Shown here: positions 26,917 through 34,785 of the stretch, piece by piece
Layout of the letters: each line of letters starts with the position of its first letter
Position numbering within the stretch: the stretch's first letter is position 1
DNA from: a bacterium (Candidatus Blackallbacteria) CG13_big_fil_rev_8_21_14_2_50_49_14
GTDB taxonomy: Bacteria; Cyanobacteriota; Sericytochromatia; UBA7694
Assembly: GCA_002783405.1 (NCBI GenBank)
Contig: PFGG01000005.1
Span: 35,382-99,381 of the forward strand
DNA length: 64,000 bases
Direction: 5' to 3'
Notes under the pieces: model-generated
What the model was told of the DNA's origin: nothing
What the model saw: the letters and a program-made list of their open reading frames with translations, nothing else
Databases searched by the model: none
Program-made: the position numbers and the translations under genes

Positions 26917-27345
26917 TTATTCAGCGTGAGCGGTTGCCGTATCGGTCTCACGATCATAATGCAAGGTCAGGGTCGAAATCTCAGTTAAATCCAGTTCTGT
27001 CCATACACTTGAAGGAGAACCATCGGCCCAATCGACTTTCAGATCCCATTTTGCAGCAGTCGCACCAGGGCTGAAATGAATATGCCCGCTGGCTCCGCTG
27101 GGAAGATCATCGGGAGCAATATTGGGGCCCCATTCTTCGACTGAAGTGGGTGAAAGATAAACTGCGCTGATCGCATAGCCTGTTTCATTTACCAAATCAA
27201 AATCGAGATCCAATTCGTCATCTACGCGAACAACAGGGGGTTTTGAGGTCATGGTGTTATCAAGGGCAAAACTCTGGCCAGGCATTGCCAAGGTCACGGA
27301 AGTTAAAGCGGTGGCAGCCAAAAGCAAAAATAATTTCTTATTCAT
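26917..27345 (-). CDS. Small secreted protein of unknown function
   Basis: 142 residues. A Sec signal peptide (LFLLLAATALTSVTLAMPGQSFA) is followed by an acidic beta-rich domain carrying a NETGYAISAVYLSP, WGPN and HFSPGATAAKWDLKVDWADG pattern. I have seen this pattern in small exported proteins of many bacteria, sometimes mislabelled argininosuccinate lyase; no function is established. The ATG at 27345 has AGAGGAG eight to nine bases upstream; an in-frame start 16 codons earlier lacks one. Monocistronic, ended by the strong terminator at 26869-26894. Confidence 0.75.
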   Translation of the reverse strand: MNKKLFLLLAATALTSVTLAMPGQSFALDNTMTSKPPVVRVDDELDLDFDLVNETGYAISAVYLSPTSVEEWGPNIAPDDLPSGASGHIHFSPGATAAKWDLKVDWADGSPSSVWTELDLTEISTLTLHYDRETDTATAHAE

Positions 27346-27540
27346 CAAACCGACTCCTCTAGAATTTTTATAGCGTTCAAGCAAGATTATCATCCCTCAA
27401 TACACGCGTCAATTGCCAATTGTTTGTGCTTCTAGGGTTTAAGCTAGATTTAGCCATCTCGGCACGAATCGTTAGTCGTAGGATTAATCTAATTTAATCT
27501 TATGCTGAAAATTCTCACTGCGCGTTCTATGTGGGTCTTG

Positions 27541-27549
27541 TGTTATAAA
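27541..27549 (+). promoter_or_regulatory. Extended -10 element before the hemolysin III-like gene
   Basis: TGTTATAAA: a TG one base before TATAAA (27544-27549), about 40 bases upstream of the chosen TTG start. No good -35 box, as expected for extended -10 promoters. Confidence 0.4.
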
Positions 27550-27588
27550 TCATAGATAGAGCGTGAATCATGAAGAGAGGTGAAAAGC

Positions 27589-28263
27589 TTGGAAAATTTG
27601 GTTCCACCTGCCCCTCCAGTGCTTTGTCCCAAGACCCGTGAAGAAATAGCAAATATTACCCTTCACAGCTTTGGAATGTTCTTAAGCTTGGTCGGTTTGG
27701 GAGTATTGATTTCACTTTCAGCCATTTCAGGTTCGATCTTGAAGATCGTCGCTTCGACAGTTTATGGTGTTACCTTGCTTTTGGTTTATGTGGCTTCGAT
27801 TTTGTTTCATACTTCTTTGGCTGTGAAGTTGCCCTGGAAAAAAGCATTGGAAACAGTCGACCACTGTGCGATTTATCTTCTGATCGCTGGAACCTATACC
27901 CCATTTCTGATGGTTACTTTAAAGGGCCCAAAAGCCTGGGGAATGCTTGTTTTTATCTGGCTGATTGCGGTCAGTGGAATTTTATACAAGGTTTTTTTCT
28001 TTTACAAATCTGATCTTCTGTCTACCCTGGCCTATATTCTGATGGGATGGTTAAGCCTTGCCATTGTTCAGCCGCTCTATCAGCACATAGGAGGGTGGGG
28101 CATTGGCTTGTTGGTGTTGGGGGGTGTCTTTTATACCTTGGGTGCGATTTTTTATCTTTTGGATCATACCTTCCGATTTGCACACGCAATCTGGCATGCC
28201 TTTGTGATAGCAGGGAGTTTGGCGCATTATTTCACGATCTTATTCTTTGTCGTACAAGCTTGA
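27589..28263 (+). CDS. Hemolysin III/PAQR family membrane protein (TrhA-like)
   Basis: 224 residues with seven predicted transmembrane helices. The family marks are the N-terminal EEIANITLHSFGM, SILFHTS, a DHCAIYLLIAGTYTP motif around residue 98 and the late LDHTFRFAHAIWHAFVIAGSLAHYF block with metal-binding His. Bacterial members affect membrane fluidity and energetics rather than haemolysis. I chose the TTG at 27589 because AGAGAGGTG lies six bases before it; a GTG at 27580 would sit on that site. The stop overlaps the next start (TGATG). Confidence 0.88.
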   Translation: MENLVPPAPPVLCPKTREEIANITLHSFGMFLSLVGLGVLISLSAISGSILKIVASTVYGVTLLLVYVASILFHTSLAVKLPWKKALETVDHCAIYLLIAGTYTPFLMVTLKGPKAWGMLVFIWLIAVSGILYKVFFFYKSDLLSTLAYILMGWLSLAIVQPLYQHIGGWGIGLLVLGGVFYTLGAIFYLLDHTFRFAHAIWHAFVIAGSLAHYFTILFFVVQA

Positions 28264-28796
28264 TGTCCAAGAAAGTACAAGTCGTCAAGCTGGCAAGCCC
28301 CGAGCGCAGAAGTCTTGAAATATTAAAGGACAAGGCCTGGAAGAGAGGGCTCCCCCCCTACCGTTTGATCTCAATCCTATCTGCGCTAGGCCTGCTCTCA
28401 GGTTTGGTTCCCCTGGTCATCAGTGCAGACAAGACAGCATCTCTTCCTCTCATCGGGGGGGGTGTTCTGTTATTTTCGGTTTTTTCAATTTATTTTTATC
28501 AGCTTGCAAAACAATTAGAAGCTTCGCGTCTAAAAGCTATGCTATCGGGGGAATTGGTTCAGGCCAAAATTCTTTCCAGAGGAACCCAGTTTAATCCTTT
28601 TAGCAGTACACCCCATACCACGCTTCAGGTTTGGGTTGATTCGCCCAGCCCTCAGGAACTCACGGGAATTCTGTGGCGCAGAGATGCTCTTCGGGATTTT
28701 CAGCCTGGGAAAATTCTCTATGTGCTCTGGTTGTCTGAAGAGAATAGGTTTTGGTTGCCCTTTGAAGCTGGAATTGAGATTCAGCCAGAAGACTAA
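28263..28796 (+). CDS. Two-helix membrane protein of unknown function
   Basis: 177 residues starting with the ATG of a TGATG overlap, so translation is coupled to the hemolysin III-like gene. Two close transmembrane segments (about residues 36-55 and 62-81) are followed by a soluble beta-rich domain (KILSRGTQFNPF to PFEAGIEI) that looks DUF3592-like, although I cannot confirm it. The coupling suggests that it serves the same membrane process as its partner. Its 3' end overlaps the MerT-like gene on the other strand by four bases. Confidence 0.7.
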   Translation: MSKKVQVVKLASPERRSLEILKDKAWKRGLPPYRLISILSALGLLSGLVPLVISADKTASLPLIGGGVLLFSVFSIYFYQLAKQLEASRLKAMLSGELVQAKILSRGTQFNPFSSTPHTTLQVWVDSPSPQELTGILWRRDALRDFQPGKILYVLWLSEENRFWLPFEAGIEIQPED

Positions 28797-29068
28797 GCTT
28801 TAATTCTTGGCTTACAGGTCCATCCTCTTTTGCGTGCCTGCCACACTTGCCAAAATCCTGCGATCAAAAACAGAAATGCGGCAGCCACAAAGAGCGGGCG
28901 GTAGGGTTTGAGTAGATTTAATTGGCTGACAAAGCTGCTGCTGGCTCCCAGGGTCAGGAGTAACCAGGGCAATCCGCAGCAGGCTTGAGCGGCCACTGCA
29001 GAAACAACAGTTCCCCAAAAGGACCAGGCTGGTAATTCTTCGCTTTGGTTTTTATTTTGAACGGACAT
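28793..29068 (-). CDS. Short MerT-like membrane protein
   Basis: 91 residues matching the first two-thirds of the mercuric transporter MerT: AAQACCGLPWLLLTLGA with the vicinal Cys pair in helix 1, LLKPYRPLFVAAAFLFLIAGF as helix 2, and a CKP near the end (MerT has a CKPG here). MerT normally has about 116 residues and a third helix, absent here. The gene is intact, with GAGGT six bases before ATG, so it is a short form rather than a clear break. It follows the carbonic anhydrase gene by eight bases in the persulfide island, so thiol- or metal-linked transport is plausible. Confidence 0.65.
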   Translation of the reverse strand: MSVQNKNQSEELPAWSFWGTVVSAVAAQACCGLPWLLLTLGASSSFVSQLNLLKPYRPLFVAAAFLFLIAGFWQVWQARKRGWTCKPRIKA

Positions 29069-29076
29069 GGTTTACC

Positions 29077-29874
29077 TCAGTGTGAATAGATCGGGGGAGA
29101 TTCAAGCGGAGTTGAATAGTTGACCCTCTGTATCGAGTGTTTGCGTAAATCTTCTGATAAGCCTTTGAGCAGATCGGATTGTTTGATTTTATCAAGTTGA
29201 GTTTCCCCATTCAGATTGACGAGCATGAGGCGGCCTTCCCCTTGGCCATAGGCATTTAAAAAATCATAGACAGCCCCCATGACCGTTAATTTTCCAGTCT
29301 GAATTTCTGGTTGGTAGCGCCTCAAGGCAACCTGTACCTGATAATCTACATTTCTTTGAACAGATTCGAGCCAAAAGCTCTCAAATGCATTTTTTGTATT
29401 TGGAATGGGCTGATGATTTAAATGCGCTGAAAGGTGATCGACTTCGCGAACAATTGCAAAGGATTCCTGACTGTATTCCGTTAAAGCCGCTTTGACGGCC
29501 CCACAATGCGTATGCCCCAAAATGAGCAGAATCGGTGTTTTTAACTGATAGACGCCATAATCCACTGAACCAAAACTGTTGTAGATTTGGTTTCCAATAT
29601 TGCGCACAGAGAAGATTTGGTTGACGGGATCTTCGCTGAAGGCGACAGCATGTGCTCTTGAATCAGAACACCCCAAAAGGGTAATTCCAGGATTTTGTTC
29701 CCCTTGAAAATTTTCAAAATAGGCATGATTGTGCTGTGAAACAAATTTTTGGCTTTGTGAAAAGAGCCTCTGAATAATGCTTTCAGGTCGATTTTCAAGA
29801 TATGGCGCAGCATTGCTTGGGCTGCTCACGATCAAAGCAGATATCAGACTGAAGAGGATGGTTTTAAATTTCAT
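29077..29874 (-). CDS. Exported beta-class carbonic anhydrase
   Basis: 265 residues with a Sec signal peptide (LFSLISALIVSSPSNA). The beta-class zinc site is complete: CSDSR (Cys69, Asp71, Arg73) and HTHCG (His121, Cys124), with SVRNIGNQ between. It interconverts CO2 and bicarbonate, here outside the cytoplasm. AAAGG precedes the ATG. It lies downstream of the rhodanese gene behind a 13-bp hairpin, and is followed after eight bases by the MerT-like gene. Confidence 0.9.
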   Translation of the reverse strand: MKFKTILFSLISALIVSSPSNAAPYLENRPESIIQRLFSQSQKFVSQHNHAYFENFQGEQNPGITLLGCSDSRAHAVAFSEDPVNQIFSVRNIGNQIYNSFGSVDYGVYQLKTPILLILGHTHCGAVKAALTEYSQESFAIVREVDHLSAHLNHQPIPNTKNAFESFWLESVQRNVDYQVQVALRRYQPEIQTGKLTVMGAVYDFLNAYGQGEGRLMLVNLNGETQLDKIKQSDLLKGLSEDLRKHSIQRVNYSTPLESPPIYSH

Positions 29875-29889
29875 CTGGATGCCTTTCTA

Positions 29890-29923
29890 AAAGGTCGGAG
29901 CACGATACTTTGCTCCGACCTTT
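29890..29923 (-). terminator. 13-bp hairpin between rhodanese and carbonic anhydrase genes
   Basis: Perfect inverted repeat AAAGGTCGGAGCA (29890-29902) and its complement (29911-29923) with an 8-base loop. On the minus strand the stem ends in CTTTTAG, so it probably terminates or attenuates the upstream operon before the carbonic anhydrase gene. Confidence 0.6.
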
Positions 29924-29934
29924 ACGGGTTTTGG

Positions 29935-30294
29935 TTATTTTGAGAGTGGATATCTTTTCTGTTGCCAGGCCATCATGCCTCCCTGGAAATTTGAAAGCTG
30001 GGTGAATCCAGCTTTTTCAAGCATCCGTGCGGCTGTTAAGCTGCGGTTTCCACTTCTACATACGAGTACATAGTTTAGATTTGGATCCAAACTGTGAATT
30101 TTTCCCGAAAGTTCTGAGAGTGAAATTTTTAAAGCACCAGGAATGATGCCTTCACGCCATTCGAAAGCTTCGCGAACATCAATAAAGACTGTATCTTTGT
30201 CTTGTGCTTGATAGAGCGAATAGACAGTGTCACTGTAGATATTCTGAATTTGGGACGCTTTAGACGATTTTAAAAAAGGTAAACTGAGTTTCAT
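29935..30294 (-). CDS. Rhodanese-like sulfurtransferase
   Basis: 119 residues, a single rhodanese domain: VFIDVREAFEWREGIIPGA, then the active-site loop CRSGNRS (Cys79), and a final FQGGMMAWQ. It carries sulfane sulfur between thiosulfate, persulfide and acceptors. The ATG at 30294 has GAGGAG seven bases upstream; starts further up lack one. Sits 28 bases after a persulfide dioxygenase, the classic pairing in sulfide or persulfide detoxification. Confidence 0.9.
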   Translation of the reverse strand: MKLSLPFLKSSKASQIQNIYSDTVYSLYQAQDKDTVFIDVREAFEWREGIIPGALKISLSELSGKIHSLDPNLNYVLVCRSGNRSLTAARMLEKAGFTQLSNFQGGMMAWQQKRYPLSK

Positions 30295-30322
30295 CACGGA
30301 TCTCCTCATGCATTCAATGAAT

Positions 30323-31027
30323 TTAAACACTTAAACTTTCGGATCGGTTACCACATCTTTGGTTCGCGGGGACAGATTCTGCCAGTTTTCTGGGGTGGGG
30401 AAGTTTCAGATTTTCCATGATTTGAATATATTCTTCACGGGATTTACCTGCCAAACGGGGGTTGTGTAGCATCTCTTCAGAAATCGTACTGACAGATTGT
30501 CCTGCATAATCATGACCAGGGTAAACTTTTGTTTGAGCGGGCAAGCTGAACAGCTTTTGGGTAATGCTGTCATACATTTTGCCGGCATCCCCCTGCTGAA
30601 AATCGGTTCTGCCCGTACCTCTTATAAAGAGAGAATCACCTGTAAAGGCCATATCTTCTACCAAATAGGTGAGGCAGCCATTGGTATGACCGGGCGTTGA
30701 CAGAACCTGAATCTCGATTTCACCAAGTTTGAATTGATCTCCCTCCTTTGTCAGAATATCTGCACAGGGGGCTCCTCCCGATTCAGAGACAATTGAGCGG
30801 GCTTTGGGATAGAGGGCTTTCAATTGGCTCACGCCGGTGATATGGTCGGCGTGTACATGGGTTTCCATGAGGTATTTTAAATCCAGTCCCAATTCCTGAA
30901 GCAGGCGAGCATCTCTTTCTGCTTTCTCATCGACTGAATCGATCAGAAGCGCTTCTCCGCTTACTTCATCTCCGATTAAATACGTATAAGTCCATGTTTC
31001 CTGATCAAAGAGCTGACGAAAGATCAT
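30323..31027 (-). CDS. Persulfide dioxygenase (ETHE1-type MBL-fold protein)
   Basis: 234 residues. Metallo-beta-lactamase fold with THVHADHITG (residues 56-65; His57, His59, Asp61, His62), STPGHTNGCL, FTGDSLFIRGTGRTDFQQGDA and YPGHDY. The GRTDFQQGDA block marks ETHE1/Blh-type non-haem iron persulfide dioxygenases, which oxidise glutathione or coenzyme A persulfide to sulfite. It leads the operon; the start has AAAGGAG 11 bases before. The promoter region carries a CsoR/CstR-like operator (31076-31093). Confidence 0.92.
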   Translation of the reverse strand: MIFRQLFDQETWTYTYLIGDEVSGEALLIDSVDEKAERDARLLQELGLDLKYLMETHVHADHITGVSQLKALYPKARSIVSESGGAPCADILTKEGDQFKLGEIEIQVLSTPGHTNGCLTYLVEDMAFTGDSLFIRGTGRTDFQQGDAGKMYDSITQKLFSLPAQTKVYPGHDYAGQSVSTISEEMLHNPRLAGKSREEYIQIMENLKLPHPRKLAESVPANQRCGNRSESLSV

Positions 31028-31055
31028 GATAAAAAAAATCTCCTTTGTGAATGGT

Positions 31056-31069
31056 ACCTGATATCAGGT
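31056..31069. promoter_or_regulatory. Perfect 14-bp palindrome in the leader of the persulfide operon
   Basis: ACCTGATATCAGGT between the predicted transcription start and the ribosome-binding site of the dioxygenase gene. Candidate binding site for a second regulator. Confidence 0.45.
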
Positions 31070-31075
31070 GATTAC

Positions 31076-31114
31076 TATACCCCCTATGGTATATAAAAAA
31101 TTATGTGCTGTCAA
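31076..31114 (-). promoter_or_regulatory. Promoter and CsoR/CstR-like operator of the persulfide operon
   Basis: Minus strand: consensus -35 TTGACA (31114-31109), 17 bases, TACCAT (31091-31086). Over the -10 lies TATACC-CCCTAT-GGTATA (31076-31093), a perfect inverted repeat with 6-base spacer and a C-run, resembling operators of the CsoR family, including the persulfide sensor CstR. No CsoR-family gene is in the window. Confidence 0.6.
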
Positions 31115-31197
31115 GCTGTTTACAGATTCGGTTATTTATGATTCATAATCCATGATGGGAGATCCTGGTTCCCCATCATTGAAGAATTTTTGCTGTT

Positions 31198-31737
31198 TTA
31201 AAAGCTTGAATTGGGTTCCTTGAGAAAGGCAATTTCTTCAGGTGTGGAACTTCTTCCCAGAATCTGGTTGCGGTGGGGGTATCTGCCAAAGCGATCAATG
31301 ATGGCTTTGTGTTTGATCGCAAAATCTAAATTGCCAGAGACTTCTTCTGCTTGAAAGAGTTTCAGAGAGATTTCATGAATCAGGCGCGATTCGCTGTGCA
31401 TAAAAGGCATATACATAAAGGCCCGCTCTCTGGGGGGAAGCTTGTGATCAAAACCTTTTTCGATTGCCGCCTGGGCCAAGGCCAGAGCCAGAGGATCCGT
31501 AGCAAAGGCTGAGGGAGTATCTCTGTAAATATTCCGAGAAAACTGATCCAGAATAATGATTTCAGCCAATTGATCTTGGGCCTTGCTGCGCCAGCTAAAG
31601 AGTTCTGATTTGACTGCCTGGGCATGAATCTCTCCAAATCGCGACAGGATCAACTGATCAAACTCAGGGTCTTTTACCCACCATTTTTTCGTTTCAATTT
31701 CTTCGAACCAAAATTTTAAGATTGCCTTTGCCTGCAT
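31198..31737 (-). CDS. DUF924 family protein
   Basis: 179 residues. The ILKFWFEEIETKKWWVKDPEFDQLI start, EIIILDQFSRNIYRDTPSAFATD and the late YPHRNQILGRSSTPEE are hallmarks of DUF924, an all-helical TPR-like family of unknown role. No signal peptide. AGAGGAG precedes the ATG. Monocistronic: it lies between the persulfide operon and the preTA operon, downstream of a strong terminator. Confidence 0.9.
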   Translation of the reverse strand: MQAKAILKFWFEEIETKKWWVKDPEFDQLILSRFGEIHAQAVKSELFSWRSKAQDQLAEIIILDQFSRNIYRDTPSAFATDPLALALAQAAIEKGFDHKLPPRERAFMYMPFMHSESRLIHEISLKLFQAEEVSGNLDFAIKHKAIIDRFGRYPHRNQILGRSSTPEEIAFLKEPNSSF

Positions 31738-31760
31738 GTGCGTCTCCTCTCAAGTTAAAA

Positions 31761-31785
31761 GGCTCTGAAGAGAATCTTCAGAGCC
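31761..31785 (-). terminator. Rho-independent terminator after preA
   Basis: Perfect 11-bp stem GGCTCTGAAGA (31761-31771) with TCTTCAGAGCC (31775-31785) and a GAA loop; four T's follow on the minus strand. Confidence 0.8.
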
Positions 31786-31806
31786 TGAATGCGTTAAATT
31801 AGAAAA

Positions 31807-33075
31807 TTAATTGGGGTCACAGGCCATGCGTGCCCCCGTTTTTTCTTGATATTGTTTCCAATTCATGAATTCTTTTTCTTGGTCAATTTCCTTCATCGTA
31901 ATGCACTCAGGAACAGGACAGACCAAAGAACAAAGATTACAACCCACACAATGTTCCTGATCCACAAAGGGAACTCGTTTTCCATTGTCATGCAAGTGAA
32001 TACACTGGTGTGCGCCATCCCAACAGGCGATATAACACAGTTGGCACTCAATACATTTTTCAGGATTGATATCGGCAACCACTTTAAAATTGAGATTGAG
32101 ATCGCCCCATTCTACAAAATTTCGGCTGGCCAATCCGACCATTTCATCAATGGTTTTAAACCCCTTTTCATCCATATAATTGCTCAGTCCTTCAATCATA
32201 TCTTCGACAATCCGGAAGCCATGATGCATGACTGCAGTACAGACCTGAACATTGGTCGCGCCCATTAAAATAAATTCAACCGCATCCCGCCAGTTCGATA
32301 CACCCCCAATCCCTGAAATCGGAATATTAAACTGAGGTTGACGGGCCAGGTCTCCCACCATGCGCAGTGCAATGGGTTTGACTGCCGGGCCACAATAGCC
32401 GCCATTTGATGATTTACCACCCACATAGGGCAAGGGAACCATGCGATCAATATCCACGCCAATCACACTCTTGATGGTGTTGATCAGCGAGACAGCATGG
32501 GCGCCTCCGCGCATTGCAGCAAGGCCAGGGGGAACGATTTCCGAGACATTTGGAGTTAACTTAATGATTACGGGAACCGTAGAATATTCAACAGCCCAGG
32601 AGGTAATCTCTTCCAAAACTTTGGGCTCTTGTCCGACAGCTGAACCCATGCCCCGCTCACACATGCCATGGGGACAGCCAAAATTCAATTCCAAACCATC
32701 TGCGCCAGCGTCAATCGAGCGCTTAATAATATCTTTCCATTCTTCTTTGGTTTCAACCATTAAAGAGGCGATGACTGCATGGTCTGGAAATCTTTTCTTG
32801 ACCTCATACATTTCTTTAAAATTGATTTCCAGCGGGCGATCGGTAATCAATTCAATATTGTTTAAACCCGCCAGTTTGGTTCCCGCATAATCCATGCCGC
32901 CGTAACGAGAGGAAACATTGACAATCGGTTCCCCCAGGGTTTTCCAGACTGCACCTCCCCAGCCCGCTTCAAAGGCCCTCATGATTTGATCCCCTGAATT
33001 GGTAGGGGGAGCAGAAGCCAACCAAAAAGGATTGGGTGATTTTATACCTGCAAGATTGCTTGAGAGATTGGCCAT
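31807..33075 (-). CDS. preA: NAD-dependent dihydropyrimidine dehydrogenase, PreA subunit
   Basis: 422 residues: a dihydroorotate-dehydrogenase-like FMN barrel (ELNFGCPHGMCERGMG with catalytic Cys region, INTIKSVIGVD, GGKSSNGGYCG) plus two C-terminal 4Fe-4S motifs, CIECQLCYIAC and CVGCNLCSLVCP. With PreT it reduces uracil and thymine to dihydropyrimidines. The start lies two bases after the preT stop. The 31761 terminator follows. Confidence 0.96.
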   Translation of the reverse strand: MANLSSNLAGIKSPNPFWLASAPPTNSGDQIMRAFEAGWGGAVWKTLGEPIVNVSSRYGGMDYAGTKLAGLNNIELITDRPLEINFKEMYEVKKRFPDHAVIASLMVETKEEWKDIIKRSIDAGADGLELNFGCPHGMCERGMGSAVGQEPKVLEEITSWAVEYSTVPVIIKLTPNVSEIVPPGLAAMRGGAHAVSLINTIKSVIGVDIDRMVPLPYVGGKSSNGGYCGPAVKPIALRMVGDLARQPQFNIPISGIGGVSNWRDAVEFILMGATNVQVCTAVMHHGFRIVEDMIEGLSNYMDEKGFKTIDEMVGLASRNFVEWGDLNLNFKVVADINPEKCIECQLCYIACWDGAHQCIHLHDNGKRVPFVDQEHCVGCNLCSLVCPVPECITMKEIDQEKEFMNWKQYQEKTGARMACDPN

Positions 33076-33077
33076 GT

Positions 33078-34421
33078 TTAGTTTCCTTCCTTCAAATAGG
33101 CATCGATTCCAAATGCTGCACGTTTGCCTTCAGCAGCAGCATTGACGACTTCTTTTCCGCCGTTGACACAATCGCCACCAGCAAAATAATGGGGGTTTGA
33201 GGTTTGGCCTTGGGCATTGACGACCACTCTGCCGCGGTTCAATTCCAAGCTTTTGATTTGGCTGAACAGCGATGTCAGTTTTTCCTGTCCTGTGGCCATT
33301 GCCACCAAATCGGCCTTCAACTCAAATTCTGAGCCTGCGATGGGGGTGGGTTTGCGGCGACCTGATTCATCGGGTTCACTGAGTTCCATTTCGATACAGC
33401 GAATGCCCTCTACGCTTTCCTGGCCTAAAATGGCGACGGGCAGAGTTTGAAAGCGAAATTTTACGCCTTCTTGGCGTGCACAAGCGAGCTCATGGGCATA
33501 ACCACTCATTTCCGCTTCACTGCGACGGTAGACCATGGTGACTTCAGCGACACCCAATTTCTTCAATTGGCGCACCACGTCCAAGGCAGTATTTCCACCT
33601 CCCACGACAATCGCCTTTTGATACTCAGAGACTGGGAAATTCCCCAATTTAAGCGTTTCAATCACCTGAAGTGCTCCAAAAACACCAACCAAATCCTCGC
33701 CGGGGAGATCCATGCAAGAATCAGGGCCCAAGCCTGCCCCTAAAAAGATGGCATCGTATGCTTTCTCAAGATCCTCAAATTGAATATCCTTTCCGACACA
33801 AACACCGGTCTGGATTTCAACACCAATTTCTTTGATATAGGCCACTTCACGCAGACTGGTTTCTGCCCGCAATTTATAGGCAGCTACCCCCGTGGTGTTC
33901 AAACCTCCAGGCAAGGCATGACGTTCGAGAATGACTGGATGATGCCCCATTTGTGCCAATTGAGCAGCACAGGCCAAACTTGCTGGGCCTCCGCCGATCA
34001 AGGCAACTTTTTTGCCAGTCTCAGGCCCTTTTTGATAAAACTGAATACCGTGATTATAGGCAAACTCTGTTGCGTAGCGCTGAAGTCTGCCAATTTCAAT
34101 CGGCTTCATCTGCATATGGTTATAAACACAGCTGCCAGCACAAAGCACCTCTACAGGACAAACTGAGGCGCAGCTCAAGCCCAAGATATTGGAGTCGAGG
34201 ATGGTACGTGCAGCCCCTTTGGTATTTCCAGAGGCAATGCGGTGAATAAATTCAGGAATATTGATTTCTGTCGGACAGGCCTGAATACAGGGCGCATCGT
34301 GACAGTAGAGACAACGGTTTGCCTCGGCCAAGGCCTGAAGGTCATTGTAACGGGGTTTAAAATCTGAGATTGCAGCCTCACTGCGATCACTGGGTAGATG
34401 CTCAAGATAGTTCTGGGTCAT
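33078..34421 (-). CDS. preT: NAD-dependent dihydropyrimidine dehydrogenase, PreT subunit
   Basis: 447 residues. An N-terminal Fe-S domain (CLYCHDAPCIQACPTEI and later CASVCPVEVLCAGSCVYN) precedes a glutamate-synthase-beta-like flavoprotein with FAD-binding GGGPASLACAAQL and NAD-binding VVGGGNTALDV, and a closing YFAGGDCVNGG. It passes electrons from NADH to PreA. The ATG at 34421 is preceded by AAGGGAAAATTC; a TTG five codons earlier would overlap that site. Confidence 0.95.
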   Translation of the reverse strand: MTQNYLEHLPSDRSEAAISDFKPRYNDLQALAEANRCLYCHDAPCIQACPTEINIPEFIHRIASGNTKGAARTILDSNILGLSCASVCPVEVLCAGSCVYNHMQMKPIEIGRLQRYATEFAYNHGIQFYQKGPETGKKVALIGGGPASLACAAQLAQMGHHPVILERHALPGGLNTTGVAAYKLRAETSLREVAYIKEIGVEIQTGVCVGKDIQFEDLEKAYDAIFLGAGLGPDSCMDLPGEDLVGVFGALQVIETLKLGNFPVSEYQKAIVVGGGNTALDVVRQLKKLGVAEVTMVYRRSEAEMSGYAHELACARQEGVKFRFQTLPVAILGQESVEGIRCIEMELSEPDESGRRKPTPIAGSEFELKADLVAMATGQEKLTSLFSQIKSLELNRGRVVVNAQGQTSNPHYFAGGDCVNGGKEVVNAAAEGKRAAFGIDAYLKEGN

Positions 34422-34785
34422 GAATTTTCCCTTCAACTTCGATTGAATGATACCTGTATATAAAACAAAAACACAAAACTGGAAAAAGCAGGACTTTAAC
34501 CAGATTTAAATCAAAATAGTGAAATGGATAAGAAAGTTTTATTATAGCAGGCATGCCACAGGGGACTCAAGTCTCTGAATTCTTACAAATCATACAAAAA
34601 CGCAAAAATAATGCAATATTGTGTATTTCATGTCAAATAATCAGCGTGAGACAGATTCAAAACATTTTCTGAGGTCAGTCTTTATGCGCCACTTGCCATT
34701 CGTCAAGAATTAAGTGAATATATTATCAAGAGTGAGGCTGAAAAGCCTGCTTTGCTAAGACTAGAAGATTTAGGAAGAAATAAAA
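34422..34785. other. 364-base gene-free divergent region
   Basis: No gene. Contains AT-rich candidate promoters for both flanking genes: on the minus strand TATACA about 30 bases before preT, on the + strand TATATT at 34719-34724 with TTGCCA 20 bases before it. A small AGGCT-GAAA-AGCCT hairpin (34735-34748) with a GNRA loop lies in the leader of the lipoprotein gene. None is strong. Confidence 0.3.

Noticed and set aside
34710..34748. Leader region before the lipoprotein at 34786 as a riboswitch
   Set aside because: Only one 5-bp GNRA-loop hairpin is visible; no conserved aptamer pattern.
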